In this document: piece after piece, positions 1-9,148 of the stretch | How positions within the stretch are numbered: the stretch's first letter is position 1 | Layout of the letters: each line of letters opens with the position of its first letter | Assembly: GCA_025453505.1 (NCBI GenBank) | Contig: JALOQG010000001.1 | Coordinates: forward strand, 1-49,393 | Direction of reading: 5' to 3' | Length of the DNA stretch: 49,393 bases | Source: Myxococcota bacterium | GTDB lineage: Bacteria; Myxococcota_A; UBA9160; PR03 | Position numbers and translations under genes: made by a program | Notes under the pieces: model-generated | What the model was told of the DNA's origin: nothing | Databases searched by the model: none | The model's input: only the letters and a program-made list of their open reading frames with translations

Positions 1-120
1 GCCAACGACTACTCGAGCGTCGCGTACTGGTATCAGCAGGGACGCAGCGAGCCGCTGCGCGCGCTGCCGCCGCTCGCCGAGCGGTTGCCGCGCCCGGATC
101 CGCCGGAGCTGCGCCGGTGA
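1..120 (+). CDS. C-terminal fragment of a DUF2961 / GH172-type protein (5' truncated by window)
   Basis: The last 39 codons of a gene entering from the left end in TGA at 118-120. The visible residues NDYSSVAYWYQ are a typical C-terminal motif of the DUF2961 family, now glycoside hydrolase family 172, followed by a short Pro/Arg-rich tail. GH172 enzymes form multimeric beta-jelly-roll fructofuranosidase-type hydrolases; this fragment alone cannot show activity. The next gene starts at a GTG overlapping this stop (GTGA), suggesting one transcript. Assignment rests only on the terminal motif. Confidence 0.55.
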   Translation, partial: ANDYSSVAYWYQQGRSEPLRALPPLAERLPRPDPPELRR

Positions 121-1121
121 CCGCGAAGAAGACGCCGCGCAAGAAGCCGCCCGCGCGGCGCGGCAGCGCGCGCAAGCGCATCACGCCGGCCCGCGAGGCA
201 CGTGGTCTCGCGGCGAGCGACGTCGCGCTCGCGCCGGGCGCCGTGGAGGTCGCGCCGTTGGCGGCGGAGGTCGCGCGCGCGGGCGGCGCGGCGCTCGGCG
301 CGTACCGCGAGCCGCTCTCCGGCCGGCCGATCCTGCTGGCCGTATTGCCGCGCGACGCGGTGGAACCGACGCCGTTCCAGCGCGATCTCTCGCCGACCCA
401 CGCGAAGCGACTCGCGCAGAAGATCGACGAGGCCGGCGCCTTCCTCGATCCGATCATCGTCGTGCGCGGCGCCGCGGGCGGATTCTGGACGCCGAACGGC
501 CGGCATCGTCTCGCCGCGGCGAAGGTGCTCGGCATGCGTCAGATCACCGCGCTGGTTTCGCCGAACGAGGATCTCGCGTTCCGCATACTCGCGCTCAACA
601 CCGAGAAGGCGCACAACGTGCGCGACCGCGCGATGGAGGTGATCCGGATGGCGCGCGCGCTCGCGAAGCGCGAGCCGAAGGCGAAAGAGACGGACTACGC
701 CGCGCAATTCGAGAGTCCCGAGCTGCTCACGCTCGGCATCGCGTTCGAGCGCGAGAGCCGCTTCGCGGCCGGCGCGTACGCACCCTTCCTGCGCAAGGTC
801 GACCGATTCGGCGATCGTACGCTGCCGGCCGCGCTGCGCGAGCGTGAGGGGCATGCGTCGCGGCTGCTCGCGATCGACGCGGAGGTGCGCAAGGTGGTCG
901 CGAAGCTCGAGCAGCGCGGCTTCCGCTCGCCGTACCTGCGCACCTACGTCGTCGCGCGCTGCAATCCGGTGCGCTTCCACAAGGCGAAGAAGGGGGACGC
1001 GAAGCCCCCGATGCCGGTCGCAGAGGCGCTGACGCGGATGCTCGGTGCCGCGAAGAAGTTCGACGTCGCGGCGGTGCGCCAGCAGGATCTCGCGCTCGTG
1101 GCGGCCGTCGCGAGCGAGTAG
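117..1121 (+). CDS. Orphan ParB/Srx N-terminal-domain protein
   Basis: A 334-aa protein with a basic, low-complexity N-terminus (about residues 1-30, Lys/Arg/Pro-rich) followed by a ParB/sulfiredoxin-like domain around residues 75-150. The domain shows TPFQRDLSPTHAKRL and then GFWTPNGRHRLAAAK, which occupies the place of the ParB CTP-binding box. The C-terminal part (residues 160-330) is helical and has no recognised domain. No parA or CTPase partner is nearby, so this is probably not the chromosomal partition protein. Start: GTG at 117, overlapping the preceding TGA by 4 nt. The gene converges on the FMN reductase with only 6 nt between stops. Role unknown; DNA binding is inferred from the fold and the basic tail. 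Confidence 0.7.
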   Translation: MTAKKTPRKKPPARRGSARKRITPAREARGLAASDVALAPGAVEVAPLAAEVARAGGAALGAYREPLSGRPILLAVLPRDAVEPTPFQRDLSPTHAKRLAQKIDEAGAFLDPIIVVRGAAGGFWTPNGRHRLAAAKVLGMRQITALVSPNEDLAFRILALNTEKAHNVRDRAMEVIRMARALAKREPKAKETDYAAQFESPELLTLGIAFERESRFAAGAYAPFLRKVDRFGDRTLPAALREREGHASRLLAIDAEVRKVVAKLEQRGFRSPYLRTYVVARCNPVRFHKAKKGDAKPPMPVAEALTRMLGAAKKFDVAAVRQQDLALVAAVASE

Positions 1122-1127
1122 CGGGAC

Positions 1128-1679
1128 TCAGCCGAGGAGCTTCGTTCCCTCGGCGACCCAGCGCTTCACCATGCCGTCGAGCAGTTTGGCGAGCAGGGGA
1201 TCTTTCAAAGCGCCGTCGGTCATCGCCTCGTGGGCCGAGGCGAGCGAGAACATGTCGGGGTAGACGTGCACGCCGAGCGCCTCGAGCGGCATGCGCAGCG
1301 CCCACAGGCCGCGGTTGCCGCCGACCAGCGACAGCGACGCAGAGAGCAGCAGCGCGCGCTTGCCGCGCAGCGGCATCGGCTTCACGCGCGAGACGTGGTC
1401 GATCGCGTTCTTCAGCACGCCCGGCACCGAGTAGTTGTACTCGGGCGACGCGATCAAGAGCGCGTCGGCGGCCGCGACGCGGGCCGCGAGTGCGAGCGCG
1501 CCCGGCGGCGGGCCGGAGGCCGCTTCGACGTCGCCGTCGTAGAGCGGCACGTCGAGCATGCGCGGATCGGCGCGATCGACCGTCGCGCCTTCGCGCTCCG
1601 CGATCGCGATGGCGATCTCCAGCAGCTTGCGGTTCGAGGAATCGGCGCGCAGGGATCCGGCGAGGGCGAAGATCTTCAT
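1128..1679 (-). CDS. NAD(P)H-dependent FMN reductase (chromate reductase/ArsH-like flavodoxin fold)
   Basis: A 183-aa single-domain protein of the NADPH-dependent FMN reductase family. The N-terminal phosphate-binding loop reads GSLRADSSNRKLL (residues 8-20), and the flavin-contacting segment SPEYNYSVPGVLKNAIDHVSR is diagnostic for the family. Members reduce free or bound FMN, quinones, azo dyes or metal oxyanions such as chromate in the cytoplasm; the substrate cannot be read from sequence. Start ATG at 1679. It lies 24 nt downstream of mglA on the same strand and may be read through from the mglBA transcript. Confidence 0.88.
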   Translation of the reverse strand: MKIFALAGSLRADSSNRKLLEIAIAIAEREGATVDRADPRMLDVPLYDGDVEAASGPPPGALALAARVAAADALLIASPEYNYSVPGVLKNAIDHVSRVKPMPLRGKRALLLSASLSLVGGNRGLWALRMPLEALGVHVYPDMFSLASAHEAMTDGALKDPLLAKLLDGMVKRWVAEGTKLLG

Positions 1680-1703
1680 GCGGCGCAGTCTAGGAGACGT
1701 GTG

Positions 1704-2294
<591 letters not shown>

Positions 2295-2303
2295 GGGCCC
2301 CGT

Positions 2304-2798
2304 CTAATCCGCGAACAGCTTGTCGATGTCGTCGTCGGTGATCTCGGCGAAGGGGCTGGTCGCGCCGTTGCGCGCCCGTTCGCTCTTCTTCTGGATCTCC
2401 TCGAACACGCGTGCGAGCTCGGCGCCGGCCTTCTTGACGCGCAGGCGCACGAGGCCGAGCGAGGAGCGCTCGTCGAAGATCACGACCAGGATGATGCGCT
2501 TGGCCACCACGGTCATGTGGAGGTTGTCGCGCTGCCCCTGGTGGAAATGGATCGGGAACTCTTCCTCGCCGATGATCTTGGCGAGGCCGCCGGTCGCGGC
2601 GATGCAGCCGGCCGTGAGCGAGGCGAGGCTGGTCGTGTCCAGGCCGCGCAGATCGCCGGCTTCGGCCATCAGCTGGCCGTTCTTGTCCACGACGAACACG
2701 CCCTTCGAGTGCGCGTCGCGCGCCAGGCGCTCGCAGACGCCGAGGACTTTTCGATAGTCCTCGTCGAAGAGCACGAGCTGGGTGTCGACGAACGGCAT
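2304..2798 (-). CDS. mglB: MglB-like roadblock/LC7 GTPase-activating protein
   Basis: A 164-aa roadblock/LC7 domain protein (domain about residues 1-125, with the characteristic VFVVDKNGQLMAEAGD strand pair and the SLASLTAGCIAATGGLAKIIGE helix region) and an acidic C-terminal tail. MglB dimers act as the GTPase-activating partner of MglA. It lies immediately upstream of mglA, so the two are almost certainly co-transcribed and interact. Start ATG at 2798, with a sigma70-like promoter about 60-90 nt upstream. Other roadblock proteins exist, but adjacency to mglA makes MglB the best call. Confidence 0.9.
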   Translation of the reverse strand: MPFVDTQLVLFDEDYRKVLGVCERLARDAHSKGVFVVDKNGQLMAEAGDLRGLDTTSLASLTAGCIAATGGLAKIIGEEEFPIHFHQGQRDNLHMTVVAKRIILVVIFDERSSLGLVRLRVKKAGAELARVFEEIQKKSERARNGATSPFAEITDDDIDKLFAD

Positions 2799-2857
2799 CT
2801 ACGCTCGTAAGCCCCCACGCGACGGTTGGAATCGCCGTTCGGATCGCCGGCTGCCGC

Positions 2858-2887
2858 ACTCTACCCCGCGCGCCTTCCGCAGGGCAA
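2858..2887 (-). promoter_or_regulatory. Candidate sigma70-type promoter for mglB-mglA
   Basis: Reading the minus strand, TTGCCC (complement of 2882-2887) is followed after 18 nt by TAGAGT (complement of 2858-2863), about 60 nt before the mglB ATG. The same TTGCCN / TAGNNT style appears upstream of the tetR gene in this window. It sits in the 135-nt gap between recR and mglB, so mglBA need not rely on dnaX-operon read-through. Identified by eye only. Confidence 0.4.
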
Positions 2888-2933
2888 GCACTCCGAGTTC
2901 CTCGCAGCCCTTCGGCGTGTGCCGGCCGTGTCT

Positions 2934-3536
2934 TTAGGACTCGATCTCGCGGCGGCCCGAGAGCGAGCGGCCGATCGTCACGGGGTCGGCGTACTCGAGG
3001 TCGCCGCCGAGCGGCATGCCGTACGCGATGCGAGTCAGGCGCACGCCGCTGCTGCGCAGACGGTCGGCGAGGAAGTGGGCGGTCGCGTCGCCTTCGGTGG
3101 TGGGATTCGTCGCGAGGATCACTTCGCGAATGCCGCCGCGCCGCACGCGCGTCTCGAGATCGGCGATGCGCAGGTCTTCCGGGCCGATCCCGTCGATCGG
3201 CGCGAGCGCGCCGCCGAGCACGTGATAACGGCCGGTGTGTCCGCCCGTCGCCTCGATCGCCGCGAGATCGGCGGGCTCCTCGACGACGCAGATCTGGGAC
3301 GCGTCGCGGCGCGGATCGCGGCAGATCGCGCAGGGCGAGGCGTCGGTCAGATCGAAGCACTCGGCGCAGAGCACGATCTCCTGCTTGAGCCGCAGGATCG
3401 CGTCGGCGAGTTCGTGCACCTGCACGTCGGGCGACGAGAGCATGTGGAAGGTCAGGCGCGTCGCCGATTTCTCTCCGATGCCCGGCAGACGGCGCAGCGC
3501 GGCGACCAGCCGCTGGATCGGCGCGGAGCTCTTCAC
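2934..3536 (-). CDS. recR: Recombination mediator RecR
   Basis: A 200-aa protein matching RecR in length and order: an N-terminal helix-hairpin-helix (LRRLPGIGEKSATRLTFHML, about residues 14-33), a four-cysteine zinc finger (CAEC...CAIC), a Toprim domain with VVEEPADLAAIE and ATNPTTEGDATAHFL, and a C-terminal segment YGMPLGGDLEYADPVTIGRSL. RecR acts with RecO/RecF to load RecA on gapped DNA. The GTG start at 3536 overlaps the ybaB stop (GTGA), so translation is probably coupled. It is the last gene of the conserved dnaX-ybaB-recR operon. Confidence 0.96.
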   Translation of the reverse strand: MKSSAPIQRLVAALRRLPGIGEKSATRLTFHMLSSPDVQVHELADAILRLKQEIVLCAECFDLTDASPCAICRDPRRDASQICVVEEPADLAAIEATGGHTGRYHVLGGALAPIDGIGPEDLRIADLETRVRRGGIREVILATNPTTEGDATAHFLADRLRSSGVRLTRIAYGMPLGGDLEYADPVTIGRSLSGRREIES

Positions 3537-3867
3537 TCGGGGGTGCCCTGCGGCAGCACGCCGGCGGGCGCCTGCAGGGTCGCGGCCGCGCGCTGCATCT
3601 CTTCCTGCACCATGCGCTGCGCCCTCGCGAGCGCGGCGTTCACCGCCGCGGCGACGAGATCCTGCAGCATCGCGCGATCGTCGCCCGCGAAGAGCTGCGG
3701 ATCGATCGCGATCTCGAGCACGCGCAGCTCTCCCGACACGACGGCACGTACCAGCCCCGCGCCCGCTTCGCCTTCGACGCGCCGGCGCGCGAGCTCGCGT
3801 TGCAGCGCGCCGATGCGCTGCTGCACCTCCTGGGCGTGGCGCATCCAGGCTGCGAAATCGGGGGCGC

Positions 3868-3871
<4 letters not shown>
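3533..3871 (-). CDS. YbaB/EbfC family nucleoid-associated protein
   Basis: A 112-aa protein with the YbaB/EbfC pattern: an N-terminal amphipathic helix (residues 5-35), central strands with GLVRAVVSGELRVLEIAIDP, then a C-terminal helix rich in Ala/Gln. YbaB/EbfC proteins are small dimeric DNA-binding proteins almost always encoded between dnaX and recR, as here. The ATG overlaps the dnaX stop (ATGA) and the stop overlaps the recR GTG. Sequence is divergent from model YbaB, so the call relies partly on position and length. Confidence 0.88.
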
Positions 3872-5877
<2,006 letters not shown>

Positions 5878-5920
5878 AGCTCGCCATACTAGAGCACCTC
5901 CACCAACGCTCCGAGTACGC

Positions 5921-5995
5921 TTCCCGCGTAGCGAGCCGCAGGCGAGCGGCGAGCCCCAGAACTTCCCGCGTAGCGAGCCGCAGGCGAGCGGCGAG
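5921..5995 (+). repeat. Two identical 33-nt direct repeats (interspersed repeat family)
   Basis: Identical 33-mers at 5921-5953 and 5963-5995, each starting TTCCCGCGTAGCGAGCCGCA and ending GGCGAGCGGCGAG, with 9 nt between them. The reverse complement of the same word occurs at 26275-26305 and 26354-26384, about 20 kb away. Each unit contains the imperfect inverted words GCGAGCC and GGCGAGC. They lie in the non-coding gap between dnaX and the SRP RNA gene. Confidence 0.85.
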
Positions 5996-6026
5996 ATCCA
6001 TCAGGCTCGCGGTGGAAGCTCGGCAA
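5963..6026 (+). repeat. Longer repeat element, copy A
   Basis: The second 33-mer continues through CCATCAGG into AGGCTCGCGGTGGAAGCTCG and ends GCAA. The last 24 nt (6003-6026) are identical to 6192-6215. This defines a composite element of about 64 nt in copy A. Confidence 0.6.
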
Positions 6027-6145
6027 CGACCGAGCCGCCCGCTCCGAGGCAAAGAACTCCGTCCGAGGCGGGAAACGGCGGAGGCACGCTCGCAGCATCG
6101 AACGGCGTCTTGCAAGCGAGCGGCCCTCTTCCGGGGCCGCGTAAG

Positions 6146-6215
6146 CGCGCAGCGAGGCGGAGTCTTCGGAGCCGAGCGAAGCCCATCAGGCAGGCTCGCG
6201 GTGGAAGCTCGGCAA
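6146..6215 (+). repeat. Longer repeat element, copy B
   Basis: Begins CGCGCAGCGAGG, passes through GAGCGAAGCCCATCAGG and ends with the 24-nt sequence shared exactly with 6003-6026. Compared with copy A it carries an extra CAGG before the shared 3' block and a diverged middle. It lies about 30 nt downstream (in transcript sense) of the SRP RNA 3' end. The rest of 5878-6247 shows no convincing ORF. Confidence 0.6.
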
Positions 6216-6247
6216 TCGAGGTCGGGAAGAACGCAGCGCCGAGGCAA

Positions 6248-6351
6248 GATCGCAGGGCACCCCCGCCCGCCGCCGATGTCTCGCTGCCGCTGCTCCCTTC
6301 CGGGTCTGACGGGGTTCACGGAACACCGAACTCGAGCGGGACCCTGCGATC
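6248..6351 (-). ncRNA. ffs: Signal recognition particle RNA (bacterial small type, 4.5S)
   Basis: On the minus strand the 104-nt segment has the invariant SRP domain IV core: GTCAGACCCGGAAGGGAGCA, with a GGAA tetraloop flanked by the asymmetric loop that binds Ffh. The ends pair over a long stem: GATCGCAGGG at the 5' end with CCCTGCGATC at the 3' end, extended by CCCGC/GCGGG. This is the small hairpin form without an Alu domain, typical of most Gram-negatives. It acts in co-translational targeting to FtsY/SecYEG. The location directly upstream of dnaX is shared with many bacteria. A promoter is visible at 6380-6408. Ends are set by the stem and could be off by a few nt. Confidence 0.95.
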
Positions 6352-6379
6352 ACGCCTCGGCGCTGCGCCGAGAGAAGGC

Positions 6380-6408
6380 AACGTAGGGACGGCCCTCGGA
6401 CGGGTCAA
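6380..6408 (-). promoter_or_regulatory. Sigma70-type promoter of the SRP RNA gene
   Basis: On the minus strand: TTGACC (complement of 6403-6408), 17-nt spacer, TACGTT (complement of 6380-6385). The predicted start is near 6373, followed by a 7-bp GC hairpin (6356-6372) just before the mature SRP RNA 5' end at about 6351. This is the closest match to consensus that I found in the window, as expected for a strongly expressed stable RNA. Confidence 0.65.
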
Positions 6409-6470
6409 TTCGCAGGAGCGGCCGCAGCCGGCTCCTGCGCACGCCTCGCGAGGCTACGTTCCGCGCCATC

Positions 6471-7688
6471 GTGGCGCCGGCAGTCGATCGATCCGGTGAA
6501 GTGCTCGCGTCCCTCGCGACGCGCCTCGCGCGTGCGGGGGCGAACCTCACCGTCGAGCGGACCGATGCGCCGCCGCTCGCGATCGGCGCGCATCCCGGCC
6601 GCGCGCGCGTCGTGTTCCGCGACGCCGCGGCGCTCGCGCCGCTGCTGCGCGGTGATCACCTCGGGCTCGCCGAGGCGTATCTGCACGGGCGCATCGATCT
6701 CGCCGGCGATCTCGCGGAGATCGTGAAGGTCACCGACGTCCTCGCCATCGACGAGTCGCCCTGGGACCGCGTGCGCGTCGCGCTCGGCCTGCTGCTGCGC
6801 GGCCGCCGCGCGCTGAACCGCGACGCCATCTCCTTCCATTACGACCGCCCGCCCGACTTCTTCTTGCCGTGGCTCGAACGCTGGCGCTCGTACTCGCACG
6901 GCTTCTGGTCGGCGCCCGACGACGATCCCGCCGACGCCCAGGCCCGCAAGCTGCAGTTCGCGATCGATGCGCTCGATCTGCGTCCGGGCGACCGCGTGCT
7001 CGACATGGGGGCCGGATGGGGCTCGTTCGTCGAGTACGCGGGCCTGCAAGGCATTCGCGTGCACGGCATCACGATCTCGCGCGAGCAGCACCGCTTCGTC
7101 GAAACGCTGATCCGCGAGCGCGGGCTGCCCTGCACGGTCGAGTTCGTCGACTTCTTCCAGTACCGGCCGCGCGAGCGCTTCGCCGGCGCCGTCTTCCTCG
7201 GCACGCTCGAGCACGTGGTCGACTACGCGTACGCCGCGCGCTTCCTGGCGGAGCACCTCGCGCCCGGCGGCCGCGTCTACGCGGACTTCGTCGCGCGTTG
7301 CGCGGGCTTCCGCACCGGCCGCTTCCTCTCGCGCTGGATCTGGCCGGGCACGACGAGCTACGTCGATCTCGCAGCGCTCGTCCGCGCGCTCGGCGACGCC
7401 GGCTTCCACCTGCACGCGCTCGGCGACGACGGACTCTCGTACGCATGGACGGTGCGCGACTGGGCGCGGCGGCTCGAGCTGCACCGCAAGACGCTGGCCG
7501 AGCGTTTCGGCGAGCCCGCGGTGCGCGCGTTCCTGCTCTATCTCTGGGGCTCGTTCCATTTCCTCGAACGGGGACACACGCTCGCGTATCACCTCGTCGC
7601 CGCGCGCGAGCCGCGTCGCGCGGCTCCCCACGCGAGGACGGTCGCCACGACGCAAGCGAACGCGAACGCGTCGCCGACGCGTCCGTAG
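6471..7688 (+). CDS. Cyclopropane-fatty-acyl-phospholipid synthase family SAM methyltransferase
   Basis: A 405-aa protein of the CFA synthase family. The N-terminal region (1-120) resembles the lipid-binding extension of CFA synthases. The Rossmann methyltransferase core has the SAM motif VLDMGAGWGSFVEYAG (about 171-186), then GITISREQHRF and FLGTLEHVVDY. Family members transfer the SAM methyl group to unsaturated acyl chains of membrane phospholipids (cyclopropanation or methyl branching). The core is followed by an Arg/Ala/Thr-rich tail of about 30 residues that is antisense to the end of lnt. The GTG at 6471 is the chosen start; no strong Shine-Dalgarno site is seen. Exact substrate unknown. 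Confidence 0.85.
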   Translation: MAPAVDRSGEVLASLATRLARAGANLTVERTDAPPLAIGAHPGRARVVFRDAAALAPLLRGDHLGLAEAYLHGRIDLAGDLAEIVKVTDVLAIDESPWDRVRVALGLLLRGRRALNRDAISFHYDRPPDFFLPWLERWRSYSHGFWSAPDDDPADAQARKLQFAIDALDLRPGDRVLDMGAGWGSFVEYAGLQGIRVHGITISREQHRFVETLIRERGLPCTVEFVDFFQYRPRERFAGAVFLGTLEHVVDYAYAARFLAEHLAPGGRVYADFVARCAGFRTGRFLSRWIWPGTTSYVDLAALVRALGDAGFHLHALGDDGLSYAWTVRDWARRLELHRKTLAERFGEPAVRAFLLYLWGSFHFLERGHTLAYHLVAAREPRRAAPHARTVATTQANANASPTRP

Positions 7689-9148
7689 AACGAGCGGTCC
7701 GCGCGCGGCTCGATCCAGCCCGTCTCGACGGCGCGCTCGAAGGGCGTCGTGCGGACCTGCACGCGGCCCCACGGATCGACGATCGCGGAGGGACCCGAGG
7801 TGGACGCACGCACCAGCCAGCGGCGCTGCTCCACTGCGCGCAGCCGCACGATGTCGAAGAGGTGATCGGCGAAGCGGCGACTCGGAATCCAGGTGTCGTT
7901 CGACGGATTGAGCAGGAACTCCGCTCCTTCCGCGACGCGGCGGCCCGCCATCTCGGGCAGCATGGCCTCGTTGCAGAGCAGCACGCCGGCGCGTCCGGCG
8001 CGCGTCGCGAGGGGCGGCGTCGGCGCGCCGAACGAGAAGAAGCGAACGTCCGCGAAGCGCCGCCGCACGAAGTCGAACGCGCCGAGCGGCGGATACTCGG
8101 CGAAGGGCACCAGCGCCTGCTTGTCGTACGCGGCCGGCCGGCGCCCGCTCGCATCGACCACGAAGACGCTGTTGAAGAAGCGGAACGACGGCTCGTCACC
8201 TTCCCTGCGCGGCCCGCCGACGGCGATCTCGCCGCCTCCGCCGGCGGCCAGGCTGGCGATCGACGTCTCGTACTCCGGCTCCCGTTCGAGGAAGAAGGTG
8301 AGGGCGCTCTCCGGCCACGCGACGAGCGCGCCGGGCGCGCGGCGGAACGCCTCGACCGTTCCGTCGAAGTAGGCCTGGTACTCCGCCGCGTCGGACCGCC
8401 AGCGCCGCTCGAGGTTCACGTGACCCTGCACGACCGCGACGGGTCGCGCGTCCGCCACTGGAACGCCCGGCGGCGGTGCGTCGCGCAGCGTCCAGACGCC
8501 GAAGGCGAACAGCGCCGCGGCCGGCGCGACGCCCGCCGCGAGCAGCCCGGACAAGTGCGTGCGCGCGCGACCCTGCCGAGCGAGCGCGACGGCCTCGGCG
8601 AGCGCGGCGTTCGCGGCGACGATCGCAAAGCCGATCCCATGGACACCGAAGAGAGACGCCGCCTGCACGGCGACGTCGAGGCCCACCTGGGAATAACCGA
8701 GCAGGCCCCACGGATTCGACAGGAACGCGACCGCCGTGAAGAGGCGCCCGCGTCCCACTTCGGCGGCGGTCCACGCCGCAGCGGTGGCCCACGGCATCCA
8801 GCGCGGATCGAGGCGTTCCGCGAGCCCGCGGTACACGGCCGCGAACGCCATGTAGTAGAGCCCGGCCATTCCCGTCGAGATGCCGAAGAAGAAGAGCCAT
8901 CCGACCCAGCGCGGCTGGAGGAAATAGGTGGCGACCGCGTCCGGCATCCAGCTTCCGACCGTCCACGCGGCGAGCAGCGTCCAGACTTCGCCGAGCACGA
9001 GCGCGCGTGCGAGACCGGCGCCGCGCAGCGCGAGCAGGAAGGGCACGAGCGCGATCCAGGCGAGCGGCTTCACGCTCGCGGGCGGGAAGGCGAGCCCGAA
9101 GGCGATCGCCGACCCGGCGGTCGCCGCGATGCGCACGGGCCCCGTCAC
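7589..9148 (-). CDS. lnt: Apolipoprotein N-acyltransferase
   Basis: A 519-aa inner-membrane enzyme that adds the third acyl chain to lipoproteins. Residues 1-225 contain several hydrophobic helices. Residues 235-480 form the carbon-nitrogen hydrolase domain with the expected triad: Glu280 in VAWPES, Lys343 in YDKQALVPFAEYPP, Cys392 in VLLCNEAMLPE. Length matches Lnt. A last hydrophobic helix (VGDAFAFACVVATVLAW) lies near the C-terminus. Start: GTG at 9148, overlapping the stop of the upstream cyclase gene (GTGA), so it is translationally coupled to that gene. The last 100 nt overlap the convergent CFA-type gene. Confidence 0.92.
   Translation of the reverse strand: MTGPVRIAATAGSAIAFGLAFPPASVKPLAWIALVPFLLALRGAGLARALVLGEVWTLLAAWTVGSWMPDAVATYFLQPRWVGWLFFFGISTGMAGLYYMAFAAVYRGLAERLDPRWMPWATAAAWTAAEVGRGRLFTAVAFLSNPWGLLGYSQVGLDVAVQAASLFGVHGIGFAIVAANAALAEAVALARQGRARTHLSGLLAAGVAPAAALFAFGVWTLRDAPPPGVPVADARPVAVVQGHVNLERRWRSDAAEYQAYFDGTVEAFRRAPGALVAWPESALTFFLEREPEYETSIASLAAGGGGEIAVGGPRREGDEPSFRFFNSVFVVDASGRRPAAYDKQALVPFAEYPPLGAFDFVRRRFADVRFFSFGAPTPPLATRAGRAGVLLCNEAMLPEMAGRRVAEGAEFLLNPSNDTWIPSRRFADHLFDIVRLRAVEQRRWLVRASTSGPSAIVDPWGRVQVRTTPFERAVETGWIEPRADRSFYGRVGDAFAFACVVATVLAWGAARRGSRAATR

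Noticed and set aside
5921..5995. CRISPR-like pair of 33-nt repeats
   Set aside because: Only two units, a 9-nt spacer, and further copies scattered 20 kb away in inverted orientation; no cas genes. It fits an interspersed repeat instead.
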